Shown: positions 35,901 to 41,142 of the stretch, piece by piece | Numbering within the stretch: position 1 is the stretch's first letter | Layout: every line of letters starts with the position of its first letter | The notes under the pieces: model-generated | What the model saw: only the letters and a program-made list of their open reading frames with translations | Told to the model about the DNA's origin: nothing | Database searches by the model: none | Position numbers and translations under genes: made by a program | Assembly: GCA_022494885.1 (NCBI GenBank) | Contig: JAGVSM010000854.1 | Span: 62,001-126,000 of the forward strand | DNA from: Micrasema longulum | Taxonomy: Eukaryota; Arthropoda; Insecta; Trichoptera; Brachycentridae | Length of the DNA stretch: 64,000 bases | Direction of reading: 5' to 3'

Positions 35901-37672
35901 TCGGGGCGGGCGAATTGAATTCACTTTCCAAATTTAATCTACCCATAAAAAGATTAATCTCTATTTGGATGACAAGGGGCCGCATTCAGCCCAAACGGAA
36001 ATGCGCCTTATACGAGTACAACATGCCGCGAAGAATGTGGATTTATTTAAATTTTAAATAACAAATCCGTTTAAGGAATGCTTTTTGTTAAAACCCGAGA
36101 GTGAATCCCCCGAATCTTGTGAATGAATAAAAACACATTTTGTAGCAAAAGAAAAGGCTGTGATATTTGTAATGTCATAATATCTGTGGCTTGGGTCTAA
36201 AAGGGTCAATATAAATCACAACATTACGGCAGAGTAATTTTACAGCTAATTTATGACGTGACAATAAACTGTTTGAGGTGTTTGAAACTATTTTCAATAA
36301 AAAAGCACTTTAACATATAATGTGTGTAAATATATATTTTTAAATATGTGTATTATTTATTGATATCAACCCTCTGCAAATTGCGGCAAGAAAAAAATGA
36401 AATCCGACTGGCTCTTTTAGACCCAAGACACATATATTTAAACACGCATCCGTCGCGCCGATATTGCTGGTCAGATTCTCGATAGAACTGAAGACGCGGT
36501 TTGATTTTAGATTTCTATCAAATATAAGAAATTATAAGTTTCAAAGCTTCTGGGTGTAAGATAGCGAAACGTGTTGCCACACTAAAATTAAAACAATATT
36601 TTTTTAAAAAAACAAGAAAGTTATACATATTTTCAGTGTATTTAGCACAGTACAGTTGGCAGACGAAGCCTATAAGTCTAGTCTTCACCCTCAGTAAACC
36701 ATGGTCAATAATGTATAATTTAAGCCATATTTTTGAGTCCGATGTTTATTGTACAATATTGATTTAACCTTAAAATAGTGCATACATAATTATGAATGTC
36801 CAAATATTGTCGGCCTTGTGGTGTAATGGTCAGCGCGTTTGCCTACCATGCACGAGGTCTCGGGTTCGATTGCCGACATGGCTGATATGAAATATTGAAT
36901 AAAAATGGTGTTTTCACACTAGAATATTATATAGTCCCTGGACTGGCACCTGAAGCCTAAGAATGATCATCTTACCTTCATGTAACAAAAACGATCAAGA
37001 TACGCTGCGATTGGTGTACTAATGCACTAATGCAGTGCCTCATACACCATTAGGTGCGGAAAGGGAATGATGATGATGATGAAATATTAACTTAAATCTA
37101 GCTATTGGTAAAATATATATTAATCATCAATAATTAGTACACAATACACTTTTTAAGTATTGTATATTAGCTTATTTGCTAAACGCATATTTTTTCAACA
37201 TATTTATGTTTTTTTCTTCCCTTATTTCTACTGGTATTTCTTCATACAAAAGTTAAGTTCGGTGCATCAACGAGTTCTGTGATTTAGCATTTATACGAAA
37301 TGGCTATATTGCGAATTGCGAACACGTACGAGGGTGGCAAGAATGCAAAAAATATGTAAAAAAAATCGAACGGAGGAAATAAGAGCAATTCCAATAGGAA
37401 CATCAAAAGCTTCGATGATTGACTGATTCGTTATCAAGACTTATAGATGTGTTAGTTACCTGTTGCCGTCCCGCTTGACAAAGTGAGGGTACTGCAGACT
37501 GAAGTTGAGGTCCAAGTCCGTGTCCAGCGCGGCTCCGTTGGGCGGCAGCGGGATCTCGTTACTGCGCAGCGTCCGGCGCGAGGAGTGCATGCGCGCCGCC
37601 AGCGACACGGAGCCCAGCCCTGCCGGCAGCGGCGCGCACACGGACAGCCGCGTGATGGTCAGCGTGCACAGT
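8820..37672 (-). CDS. PACS: PACS orthologue, split over 18 visible coding exons, 5' end missing
   Basis: PACS proteins are cytosolic adaptors that bind acidic-cluster motifs in membrane cargo and link it to AP-1/AP-3 and coat proteins for trans-Golgi, endosome and ER-mitochondria traffic. Joining the exons listed separately gives one frame of about 948 codons ending in TAA; every junction has AG/GT signals and matching phase. Numbering residues from the first full codon: cargo-binding region about 1-170, acidic cluster 171-187 with CK2-type serines, basic helix around 264-275, serine-rich middle region about 300-505, conserved C-terminal PACS domain about 506-948 interrupted by a Pro/Ala-rich linker at about 730-775. 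Human PACS1 and PACS2 are about 960 and 890 residues, so this is close to full length. The exon for the extreme N-terminus (the family ATWEVD segment) was not found up to 64000. The family assignment rests on recognised conserved blocks and is firm; the N-terminus and isoforms are open. Confidence 0.95.
9453..9575 (-). CDS. PACS: PACS visible exon 17: lysine-rich segment and SRLICSAK block
   Basis: Encodes I866-K906 plus one base. The acceptor is AATTTTTTTAG and the donor [27 protein letters not shown] matches the PACS VMFLPKKAKDKDVES segment, and [13 protein letters not shown] matches IEGISRLICTARQ. The phase and the residue match confirm the weak donor of exon 16. Confidence 0.95.
9844..10192 (+). 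mobile_element. LINE 3' end, RTE-like family L1, decayed
   Basis: Translation in broken frames gives [15 protein letters not shown], then GRRRKTWHD and [13 protein letters not shown], followed by a 3' stretch (GCCTACCCTTACGGGGACAC) shared with the copies at 16333, 26440 and 53325. An in-frame stop and frameshifts make it non-functional. It lies in the PACS intron between visible exons 16 and 17. Confidence 0.85.
10541..10798 (-). mobile_element. S1 SINE, short form, near full length
   Basis: The minus strand starts CGGCCTCGTGGTGTAATGGT, with box B GGATTCGATTCC, body CTGGACTGGTACC and a GATGATGATG tail. It is intronic in PACS. Confidence 0.9.
10985..11207 (-). CDS. PACS: PACS visible exon 16: C-terminal domain, LKSSFRCL and TKEK blocks
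   Basis: Encodes residues 792-865 plus one base. The acceptor is a T-rich tract ending GTCAG. The donor AAAAA|GTAAAA is weak, but it is the only site that restores the frame into exon 17. [15 protein letters not shown] aligns with the PACS LKCTFRSLQVSRL segment and [11 protein letters not shown] with MTVVTKEKNKK. The linker between them is rich in Pro and Ala. Confidence 0.9.
11281..11580 (+). mobile_element. tRNA-derived SINE, family S2 (copy 1)
   Basis: The tRNA-like head is GGTTGTGGTCCTGTGGCTAT with box-B-like GGTTTGAACCCC and CTGCCACAACTTGATTATCA. It is followed by an A-rich body that shares ACAACTAATTGAAAATG with copy 2. Family S2 also occurs at 11700-11895 and, reversed, at about 31260-31440. 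Confidence 0.6.
11700..11895 (+). mobile_element. tRNA-derived SINE, family S2 (copy 2)
   Basis: The head is GGGTTGTGGTTCCATGGCTA, with CCCCACTCTACCACAACTTG, and the body GAAAATGGCCACCAAAATTG then AAATATTTAGGTAAATCATA. It lies 120 bp downstream of copy 1 in the same orientation. Confidence 0.6.
12108..12933 (-). mobile_element. LINE 3' end, CR1/L2-like family L2, longest copy
   Basis: A minus-strand frame of about 200 codons covers the post-RT region: [85 protein letters not shown]. The C-terminal end is frameshifted. The 3' end is a conserved untranslated stretch (AAGCGCCCTTGAGGTATTTT) with an (ATA)n tail at 12108-12116. It is 5'-truncated and inserted in the intron between PACS visible exons 15 and 16. 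Related copies lie at 42320-43080 and 55425-56235. Confidence 0.9.
13050..13277 (-). CDS. PACS: PACS visible exon 15: Pro/Ala-rich linker and LQLDYW motif
   Basis: Encodes residues 716-791, phase 0 at both ends (228 bp). The acceptor is TTTTCGAACAG and the donor [21 protein letters not shown] continues the family segment after FVGVVKVG. A low-complexity Pro/Ala/Ser run follows, then LELQLDYWQ, which matches the PACS motif MGLQVDYW. The vertebrate proteins have a Ser/Pro-rich linker in the same place. An open frame on the plus strand here is only a by-product of GC-rich sequence. Confidence 0.93.
13335..13569 (-). mobile_element. LINE C-terminal fragment, family L3
   Basis: A minus-strand frame reads [47 protein letters not shown]. 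This is the RRAxWIGHIxRH...EG pattern at the C-terminus of several arthropod LINEs. It ends 58 bp before the acceptor of PACS visible exon 15. Confidence 0.7.
13780..14095. mobile_element. MITE family M1, internally conserved copy
   Basis: Shares blocks with 34825-35554: TGGATATAAAAAATG, ACATGCGGTAAAAATTGG, CTCAAAAATGTATGAAAAAA, GCAGAACTCACCG and GATAGTCTATTAACAAATAA. The termini seen at 34825 and 35554 are not evident. It lies between PACS visible exons 14 and 15. Confidence 0.6.
14129..14243 (-). CDS. PACS: PACS visible exon 14: LPIAEAM block
   Basis: Encodes residues 677-715. The acceptor is TTTTTTGCAG and the donor TTAAT|GTAAGT, a perfect intronic consensus. [20 protein letters not shown] followed by SQIFVPFVN is nearly identical to the vertebrate block [20 protein letters not shown] with SQKFIPFV. 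It is one of the two strongest family signatures here. Confidence 0.97.
14335..14479 (-). CDS. PACS: PACS visible exon 13: C-terminal domain core
   Basis: Encodes residues 629-676 plus two bases. The acceptor is AATTTTCCAG and the donor [29 protein letters not shown] corresponds to the PACS block [19 protein letters not shown] corresponds to DTPDIVSRIT. It is separated from exon 14 by an intron of only 91 bp, the shortest in the gene. Confidence 0.95.
14880..15175 (+). mobile_element. LINE 3' end, family L4, decayed
   Basis: Matches 43100-43530 in TCGAGTATTATGCAATTC, TCCATTAAAACAATTAGTAA and AAGCCCCAGTGA. The intact reading in the other copy shows a LINE C-terminus (see 43100). Confidence 0.6.
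15257..15411 (-). CDS. PACS: PACS visible exon 12: C-terminal domain core
   Basis: Encodes residues 577-628 plus one base. The acceptor is ATTTCTTGCAG and the donor CACTTG|GTAAGT. Completing the split codon gives [18 protein letters not shown], then [20 protein letters not shown] and FYIIPL. These match the PACS blocks TPVKIAVAG, LRLFVEQLSHKTPDWLGYM and FLVIPLG. The alignment is nearly gap-free. Confidence 0.96.
15740..15960. mobile_element. MITE family M1, partial copy
   Basis: Begins CAATGAGGAAGTTCAGTGG, the terminus of family M1. It continues AGACTATTAAACTAAGCC and TGTATTATCAGCGCAATGAT, shared with 51030. The other end is missing. Confidence 0.6.
16333..16665 (-). mobile_element. LINE 3' end, RTE-like family L1, with (TAG)n tail
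   Basis: The minus-strand frame reads [69 protein letters not shown], then a stop and a (TAG)n tail at 16333-16353. It is a recent-looking, 5'-truncated insertion in the PACS intron between visible exons 11 and 12. Confidence 0.88.
16924..17138 (-). CDS. PACS: PACS visible exon 11: start of the C-terminal PACS domain
   Basis: Encodes residues 506-576 plus two bases. The acceptor is TTTTTTTCCAG; the donor CAAATA|GTCAGT lacks the usual G at -1. [13 protein letters not shown] matches the family start PRKTVYDQLNHIL, and [19 protein letters not shown] matches the family segment ending in VSRIQRY. The intervening LWLVLPGGG replaces the vertebrate ILVNTSDWQG stretch. It is much more GC-rich, with more Pro and Gly, than exons 12-14. 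Confidence 0.9.
18669..18827 (-). CDS. PACS: PACS visible exon 10: basic serine-rich segment
   Basis: Encodes residues 453-505, phase 0 at both ends (159 bp). The acceptor is ATTATTTTAG and the donor GCTGAG|GTACCT. The residues go from [15 protein letters not shown] through GRKKQQQQ to a Ser/Thr/Pro-rich tail. In position and character it matches the basic, serine-rich stretch that precedes the C-terminal domain of PACS proteins. The CAA/CAG run gives a short polyglutamine. Confidence 0.8.
18950..19230 (+). other. Candidate solo LTR or promoter-like segment
   Basis: A TATA motif (GGCTATATAAGTCAGTG) is followed by a pyrimidine-rich leader and, about 150 bp later, GAATAAATCTC near TTTTTATTACA. 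This order (TATA, leader, poly(A) signal) resembles an insect retrovirus-like LTR. No TG...CA ends with target duplication were identified. Confidence 0.35.
19110..19176. repeat. Hairpin with perfect 17-bp core palindrome
   Basis: ATGGCTCTCAGAGCCAT is a perfect palindrome around a single C. It is flanked by GAAGATAAAA on the left and TTTTTATCTTCC on the right, so the stem continues with interior loops. It lies inside the LTR-like segment. Confidence 0.75.
19262..19375 (-). mobile_element. tRNA-derived SINE, family S4 fragment
   Basis: The minus strand carries GGTTCGATTCCCGGTGAGAA, then AATTCTGTAATTCACTA and GGGCCTTCTGACC. The same segments occur at 39040-39215 on the plus strand. Confidence 0.65.
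19491..19641. repeat. Exact tandem duplication, 72-bp unit
   Basis: The units at 19491-19562 and 19563-19634 are identical by eye (both start TATTCACTCTATCTAAGCAT and end ATGTATGTATAT). A third copy begins with TATTCAC at 19635. The lack of divergence suggests a recent event or an assembly artefact. Confidence 0.9.
19880..20037 (-). CDS. PACS: PACS visible exon 9: variable middle region (predicted)
   Basis: Encodes residues 400-452. The acceptor is TTTGGATTTAG and the donor GAAAAG|GTTTGT. It contains [15 protein letters not shown], then DQDDNQDLQ, and ends SGSPPKEK just before the DEKRSRLF of the next exon. The frame runs on past both edges, and a second acceptor TTTGTAACAG at 20061 is stronger by eye but would break the phase with exon 8. 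The chosen boundaries are the only ones I found that keep all phases consistent. There is no conserved block, so this is the least certain exon. Confidence 0.6.
20400..20640 (+). mobile_element. LINE C-terminal fragment, family L5
   Basis: The plus-strand frame reads [40 protein letters not shown] and ends [13 protein letters not shown]. It follows the GRP...LTW..A..LA.DR..W pattern of LINE C-termini. A similar reading on the minus strand at 47270-47420 supports this. Confidence 0.55.
20660..22870. other. PACS intron between visible exons 8 and 9, nothing recognised
   Basis: AT-rich, with short random frames. One GC-richer patch at 21540-21620 reads openly for about 25 codons on the minus strand, but it has no splice sites that fit the gene phase. 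No repeat family was identified. Confidence 0.5.
22883..23026 (-). CDS. PACS: PACS visible exon 8: variable middle region
   Basis: Encodes residues 352-399 plus one base. The acceptor is CTACGCTAG, with a pyrimidine-rich run further upstream; the donor is TTCCAG|GTTTGT. The segment is Gly/Pro/Ser/Thr-rich, with [15 protein letters not shown] at the end. No conserved block of the vertebrate proteins is visible here. The call rests on GC-rich composition in AT-rich surroundings, the open frame, both splice sites, and a phase that fits both neighbours. Confidence 0.75.
23817..24162. mobile_element. pogo/Tigger-like MITE with TA target duplication
   Basis: The left end after TA is CAGTAGGGCCTCGACAATCC. 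The reverse complement of the right end after TA is CCGTATGGCTTCGCCAATCC, about 15 of 20 bases the same. TA flanks both sides (23815-23816, 24163-24164). The CTCGACAATCCGGA core is characteristic of pogo/Tigger termini. The interior of about 300 bp lacks a transposase, so it is non-autonomous. It is intronic in PACS. Confidence 0.85.
24603..24975 (-). mobile_element. S1 SINE, long form
   Basis: The minus strand has the leader (CAGAACCCTGGACGAGTGTT, CGAGTGGAGATGAATCC), the tRNA-like head with GTGTAGTGGTTGGCGC, a mutated box B, body and GATGA tail. It shares its leader with 2190 and 57730 only, which defines a long subfamily. Confidence 0.85.
25219..25363 (-). CDS. PACS: PACS visible exon 7: STPKP motif, start of middle region
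   Basis: Encodes residues 304-351 plus one base. The acceptor is ATTTCTTTAG and the donor [31 protein letters not shown] matches the PACS block STPKPKLRPYFEGLS. The following serine/histidine-rich residues are variable in the family. The reading frame stays open past the donor, so a longer retained-intron product is possible but has no family support. Confidence 0.92.
25738..26510 (+). mobile_element. LINE 3' end, RTE-like family L1, longest copy
   Basis: The plus-strand frame reads [72 protein letters not shown]: the thumb/post-RT region of an RTE-type LINE. After a frameshift near 26175 it resumes with [17 protein letters not shown] and [19 protein letters not shown], then a (TAG)n tail at 26486-26509. 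It is dead, 5'-truncated and intronic in PACS. Confidence 0.9.
27380..27545 (-). mobile_element. Degraded S1 SINE (leader and head)
   Basis: The minus strand shows GTTCTGTGTATGAAATGTAT, CCTAGACCACTGTTTTTGGC and a damaged tRNA-like head. The tail is missing. It ends 46 bp from PACS visible exon 6. Confidence 0.5.
27591..27719 (-). CDS. PACS: PACS visible exon 6: basic helix of the autoregulatory region
   Basis: Encodes residues 261-303, phase 0 at both ends (129 bp). The acceptor is TTGTATACAG and the donor [32 protein letters not shown] matches the vertebrate NFKQKVVALLRRFKV block closely. The acidic tail [12 protein letters not shown] follows, in the same place as the acidic PACS sequence after this helix. 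Confidence 0.94.
28536..28676 (-). CDS. PACS: PACS visible exon 5: charged linker
   Basis: Encodes residues 214-260, phase 0 at both ends. The acceptor is TTTCTTTGCAG and the donor GGCT|GTATGT. The residues are rich in Asp, Arg, Gly and Lys (LDHDRDMGY at the start, [15 protein letters not shown] at the end). In vertebrate PACS the matching position holds an acidic stretch followed by a basic KKQRR segment; here only the charge pattern is shared. Because it is a multiple of three (141 bp) it could be a cassette exon. Confidence 0.85.
28890..28950 (-). mobile_element. S1 SINE tail fragment
   Basis: TTGGTACATCAATTGCAGTG and AATCTCGATCATTTGTT match the 3' body of S1 in reverse. Confidence 0.5.
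30738..30877 (-). CDS. PACS: PACS visible exon 4: acidic cluster / autoregulatory site
   Basis: Encodes D167-K213. The acceptor is TATGTTCAG and the donor CTAAG|GTAATT; it ends in phase 0. [17 protein letters not shown] (170-186) is the PACS acidic cluster. Serines 180 and 181 each have an acidic residue at +3, the CK2 consensus. In vertebrate PACS1 phosphorylation of the equivalent serine controls cargo binding. The vertebrate counterpart has the same order of Tyr-Ser, acidic run and Phe-Ser-Ser. Confidence 0.92.
31080..31180 (-). mobile_element. S1 SINE body fragment
   Basis: The reverse-strand S1 body is recognisable in ATGCAGTATATCTCCATAAT, AAGGTAAGGTGATCAGTTTT and AAAGTGCCAGTTCAGGGA. 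Head and tail are not visible. Confidence 0.55.
31260..31440 (-). mobile_element. S2 SINE body fragment, reversed
   Basis: The minus strand carries CTCAAAATTAAATATTTGGG and TAAATCATAAGAACTCAAAT, matching copy 2 at 11820-11880. The head side is mutated. Confidence 0.5.
32940..33132 (-). CDS. PACS: PACS visible exon 3: end of cargo-binding region, with an internal alternative donor
   Basis: Encodes residues 103-166 plus one base. The acceptor is CTGTCCCAG. The distal donor GCGG|GTTCGT is a weak match. The residues include [15 protein letters not shown] and then [19 protein letters not shown], which aligns with the human PACS segment ending in SLSSQPIDHED. A better consensus donor, GGAG|GTAAGG, lies inside the exon; using it would end the exon at 33075 and remove 135 bp, exactly 45 codons, without changing phase. 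Conservation of the downstream part argues that the long form is made. Confidence 0.9.
33075..33132 (-). promoter_or_regulatory. Alternative 5' splice site inside PACS visible exon 3
   Basis: The sequence GGAG|GTAAGG at 33078-33071 on the minus strand fits the donor consensus better than the downstream donor at 32939. A 58-bp exon ending at 33075 has the same end phase as the 193-bp exon, so both forms would splice into visible exon 4 in frame. Confidence 0.45.
33660..34030 (+). mobile_element. LINE C-terminal end, family L6
   Basis: The plus-strand frame reads [20 protein letters not shown], then [19 protein letters not shown] and a stop at 33892. It resembles the LF..P.CRTNYG..SP..R....N pattern at the C-terminus of jockey/I-type LINEs. 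A 3' UTR with an A-rich end follows. It is intronic in PACS. Confidence 0.7.
34085..34460 (-). mobile_element. LINE 3' end, RTE-like family L1, second subfamily
   Basis: The minus-strand frame reads [60 protein letters not shown]. Subfamily residues (DANVDGC, HQILEDG) separate it from the copies at 16333 and 25738 and group it with 50033-50440. Confidence 0.85.
34661..34754 (-). CDS. PACS: PACS visible exon 2: cargo-binding region, basic segment
   Basis: Encodes R71 (completed from the previous exon) to Q102. The acceptor is TTTTCAG and the donor GATCAG|GTACAC; it ends in phase 0. [20 protein letters not shown] is almost identical to the vertebrate PACS block at the end of the cargo-binding region, and is the strongest single family match in the window. 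Base composition is AT-leaning, unlike the GC-rich exons on either side. Confidence 0.96.
34825..35554. mobile_element. MITE family M1, full copy with terminal inverted repeats
   Basis: The left end is CAATGAGGTAATTCAGTGCT. The right end (reverse complement) is CAATGAGGAAGTTCAGT, matching 15 of 17 bases. It contains a nested insertion (34903-35173), so the native element is about 450 bp. Other copies: 13780, 15740, 50985, 58260. Confidence 0.75.
34903..35173. mobile_element. hAT-like MITE nested in family M1, with 8-bp target duplication
   Basis: Starts CAGGGACGAAGG and ends GAAGACGCCACTG (reverse complement CAGTGGCGTCTTC). It is flanked on both sides by ATTTAATT (34895-34902 and 35174-35181). 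An 8-bp duplication and CAGNG(A/G)CG ends are the hAT superfamily signature. An inner palindromic patch, GTGAGGCTGAGCCTCAC, lies near the left end. There is no transposase. Confidence 0.88.
36180..36436. mobile_element. Small MITE-like element with 25-bp inverted repeats
   Basis: Left TGTGGCTTGGGTCTAAAAGG and right (reverse complement) TGTGTCTTGGGTCTAAAAGA enclose about 210 bp of AT-rich sequence. The target site could not be resolved. Confidence 0.6.
36811..37082 (+). mobile_element. S1 SINE, short form, near full length
   Basis: CGGCCTTGTGGTGTAATGGT gives box A TGGTGTAATGG, an exact match to the pol III consensus, and GGTTCGATTGCC is box B. The body and a (GAT)n tail follow. It lies 380 bp from PACS visible exon 1. 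Confidence 0.92.
37460..37672 (-). CDS. PACS: PACS visible exon 1: cargo-binding region
   Basis: Encodes residues 1-70. It starts with one base completing the previous codon and ends with two bases (AG) of the next. The acceptor is TTGTCCCCAG and the donor AACAG|GTAACT. The block LCTLTITRL, the motif [13 protein letters not shown] and [14 protein letters not shown] match the PACS furin/cargo-binding region. DTDLDLNF at residues 50-57 sits where human PACS1 has its adaptor-binding ETELQLTF segment. The exon is strongly GC-rich compared with its flanks. Its acceptor is the first unit of a tandem array (see 37671-38060). A preceding exon is needed because the frame is open at the 5' edge. Confidence 0.93.
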
Positions 37673-38060
37673 CTGGGGACAAGAGAGCCGGAGGTTACTT
37701 GATATACAGTGCGGAACTAACGGAGCGGCGGTGGCGTACCGCAGGGGTCATGATTAGCACCCACTGTAAAGTGTGTTTTTCCATAGATAATACCTATCGA
37801 AAGCTGGTATTGTACACCAAAAGTGTTGATACCGAACTATTCACAGTCTAGGGACAAGACAGCCAGAGATTACTACGCAGTGTATGATTAACAGAGCAGC
37901 GTATCGCAGGGGTCACGCTAGCACCCTCTCTAAAATGTATTTCCCCATAGATATTATACTTATTGAAAGCTGGTAATGTATACTAAAGGTGTTAATACCC
38001 AACTATTCACAGTCTAGGGACAAGACAGCTAGAGGGTACTATACAGTGAATGATTATGAC
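37671..38060. repeat. Tandem array, about 2.3 units of 166-175 bp, carrying the PACS exon 1 acceptor
   Basis: The units start at 37671, 37846 and 38012, each with GTCT(G/A)GGGACAAGA on the plus strand, and share phrases such as CGCAGGGGTCA and AACTATTCACAGTCT. The start of each unit is the reverse complement of a 3' splice site (TTGTCCCCAG for the true exon, TTGTCCCTAG for the two upstream copies). The units have diverged by substitutions and small indels. Confidence 0.9.
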
Positions 38061-39039
38061 AGCTTACTGGTAGAACATTTGTCCGACCCCTGCAACCACT
38101 AATCTACAAAGCGCATGACCTAGTTGTTAAAAAAAATATATTTCCACGCAAATTTCCCTTTAGTTTTGAGAATAGCCAGTAGTCGCTCAGTGCTCAATCA
38201 GGTTAATGTGGTGTTTAAACAATTCAAACCTAATTTTGTGAACAGCAGCCATTCACACTAACGTGTTGTGTGCTGGAGCATGATTGGTGATATGTAATTG
38301 TGGTTGGTAGGGGTCGGATAAATCTTCTACCAGGAAGCTATAGAAATGTTAGAACATCGCTGGAAGAAGCGCATACAAGTTCAGGGGGACCATGTCGAAA
38401 AAAAGTACAAAAAAATTCATCAACTTCGAAATAGTCAGGGGTGGAGTTTACCAATCAACGTATACCAAAGTGCCGTATCAGACTATTGACTGCCGTTATA
38501 CTTAAGAAAGTTTGGCAATTACTACTCTGAAATCAGATTCTGAATGCGGAAACAAATAATTATAATAAAACAATGGTTTAAATTGTACGACTAATAATAA
38601 TACGTAACTAATTTATTTAGTTAGTGGTTAAACATTTCAAATGAAAATTAAGATGAGATGCTCTTACCCTCAAATTATGGAGCGAATTCGCTATTAAATG
38701 AAAGTATCCATTGACACATACCTCAAAACTAAAAGGGTTTACCATAGAAGCGAAGTTTTACCCTTGTTGTTTGGAGGTCGTGAAAGGTCTAACATAGATA
38801 ATAAACTCAAATTTACTTAACTCTTTGTACGCCGTGTTGGTATCTCCACTAAGTTTTGTTTGTTATCCGAAAAGTTAGTACATAAAACGCCGGGTCCTTT
38901 TAAGTTTGCAATATTTACAACATAAAAAACGCGTTGATCTAAATACCGTAGAATAAAAAGGTTTACACAAAGTAATGATTTTACTACGTTTAATGAAACG
39001 AAATAAATAAGGCGATAGACCAATCTTTGACTTAAATTT

Positions 39040-39215
39040 TCTAATCTAAATAATACGTATCTAGTATCACGTTGTACATTACGGAAGGTTCTGGGTTCGA
39101 TTCCCGGTGAGAACACAAAAAATAAATGTGATTTTTCTTAAGCCTTGGTGTACTGTGTAATTCACACTGCAACTGGGCCTCAAGGCCTGTTGTGGTGCAA
39201 AAAAATAGTTTTAAA
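39040..39215 (+). mobile_element. tRNA-derived SINE, family S4
   Basis: GGTTCTGGGTTCGATTCCCG gives box B; then GTGAGAACACAAAAAATAAA, GTGTAATTCACACTGCAACT and GGGCCTCAAGGCC. The 3' part matches 19262-19375 in reverse. The head is too degraded to name the parent tRNA. Confidence 0.65.
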
Positions 39216-39219
39216 ATTA

Positions 39220-41050
39220 TAATTTTGGTATAAAATTATAATTAGATATAGTTTTACCTATAGTACTCATTCTTAACTTACCAAAGTGCTTTTTCTACTT
39301 GGAGTGCACTTGAAGAGGTTTGTAAAGTAATTTATTCACAGTAAACTAGAACAAAAACGGGGGTAGATTTTGCTTGAAAACTAATTAATTAATTCAATAT
39401 ACTCGTATAAAAATACCGTGATAATTATAAAAATAAATAAAACCAAAATTAGAACACAAAGTAATATAACGCCTGTTTAGTTTTGACAGATCAAGTTGCG
39501 AGATCTGAAATTCCATAAGCTGAAATGACTCGAGAAGTTTTTTACACCAGCAGCGGTTTTGTATGAAAAAAATATTCGTCCCAAAAACACTCTTAGAGAA
39601 ACCGATTTTTTTTGGGAGCGAGGTTTTCCTAATTTTTTTTTCAAAGATATTCCATAAATATTTAGGTTACACTAGAAGTAAGCCAACATTATTTCTATTT
39701 TCAAAGGTTACCCTTTAAAAACCAAGTACTATTATTTGGGTCGAGGACGATCGAATCCACGGCCCTGTAAAATATTTGTAAACATTAATCAAATTATGTT
39801 TATTCGGCCATTTTCTTATTGAAACAGGACTTCCGGAGGCCGGAAGGACTCGCAATTATTTTGCGAAGGTTCCATTAGGAAAGACGAAAAAGAAAACAGA
39901 CTACATTGTTGATCCGAATTAAAATTTATTACAATTCCGGGAAGATTTTACGAGTATAAATCCTTTCAATGTTATTTGTAAATTATATGTGAATAAGGTT
40001 TAACGAAGAACGAATGTTATTTGAATAACCTAAATGCTTAGTTTTATTTTTGGAACATAAACAACTAAATTCCAGAGAAGCGTGAGTATTATTTTCCGGG
40101 TAATTTGTAATAATCTGACACACTAAGAATAATATCGAATCGAGTCACATTCACAAGTATTTTTCAGAAATAAAATGAGAGCGAAGTTGGATGTGAATAA
40201 TCCGTCATAAATACAATCTACTAAATTTTCTGGGTATGTATGTACAAATGTACATTGTCATGTTTTAAAAATGAAGTTAATAGTTTTTTCAGGGAGGAAA
40301 CACGGTTTGACCTTTCTTCATACACGAAATTAAACTGTATTTATTAACTACATTTATAATTTATTTTGAATATATATATATATATATATATGATATGTAT
40401 TAAATAAACATTGTTCTTAGAACAAAACCTAACCTTATAACTACCATTATATTTGTGTTCATTTTACGCCGATTTTTTTTACGCTGGTGTCTCTCGGAAC
40501 GGAACCCCGGCGTACAACGACATTTACCTGTACTTCAGTACCTACGCTTACGTTGGTGAGTGTCATAATATATTATGATGGAATAGTTATTATGTACTAA
40601 GTAATCTGTTAGTGTTAATTCAATTTTACGCTAATTTGCATACAAATAAAACGATTTAAATACGTCTGGTGTTGGCTTCCGCTGAAAGGTTTCACTTCAA
40701 CCGAAAACGTTTAACTTAAAAGGATCGCTTACAAAAACTTCTCCTAGTGTAATACTAGGAGCTTAATAGAGGAAAATCATGTCATATCATATTATTTAAT
40801 TCTCCTTTGCATCTTCCACGAACCTACAGAGTACAATAGTCAGAAACGCTATTCCCATCGTGAGAAACGTACGGAAAACTATTTAGTACTAATTTGAATA
40901 CATATTTGTGTAAGTCATAGAATTAAGAATAGTCCAGAAACCGCATACGCACATCAAACAGAAGGCGACTCAACTACTCATAAATGAGTAGGTTTACGTT
41001 TTGACCCATTAGTTTCTTTGTAGACGTCGCTCAGTACGCAATTCCTGATT
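39220..41050. other. No gene recognised
   Basis: AT-rich. It holds an (AT)n microsatellite at 40371-40391, a short CTTCCGG/CCGGAAG inverted pair near 39829-39845, and a pogo-like stretch near 40480-40530 (TCTCGGAACGGAACCCC). It lies upstream of the visible PACS exons and is probably first intron or flank. Confidence 0.5.
40371..40391. repeat. (AT)n microsatellite
   Basis: About ten uninterrupted TA units. Confidence 0.95.
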
Positions 41051-41061
41051 TGAATTCAACT

Positions 41062-41142
41062 ATGCCGTGTTGTGTCTTTTTCAAGTGTAGAAATACTGCT
41101 AGGATCTTAAAGAAACAGGACGCAATCACATTTCATGTGTAA
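41062..41142 (+). CDS. THAP-type zinc-finger N-terminal half-domain (copy 1)
   Basis: The ATG at 41062 starts MPCCVFFKCRNTARILKKQD then AITFHV and a stop. Cys4 and Cys9 (C-x4-C), the following (R/K)-N and the terminal F-H fit the first half of a THAP domain (C2CH DNA-binding finger). THAP genes usually have an intron just after this FH; GT dinucleotides at 41137 and 41139 could be donors, otherwise the TAA at 41140 ends it. The second half (C-x2-H) was not found downstream. It could be the first exon of a THAP gene, a transposon-derived exon or a pseudogene. Confidence 0.6.
   Translation: MPCCVFFKCRNTARILKKQDAITFHV

Noticed and set aside
36811..36885. Functional tRNA gene
   Set aside because: Pol III boxes are present, but the acceptor stem does not pair and the sequence is followed by a SINE body repeated many times.
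37483..37851. 122-codon plus-strand frame
   Set aside because: It is antisense to PACS visible exon 1 and runs on into the tandem array; it has no recognisable motif.
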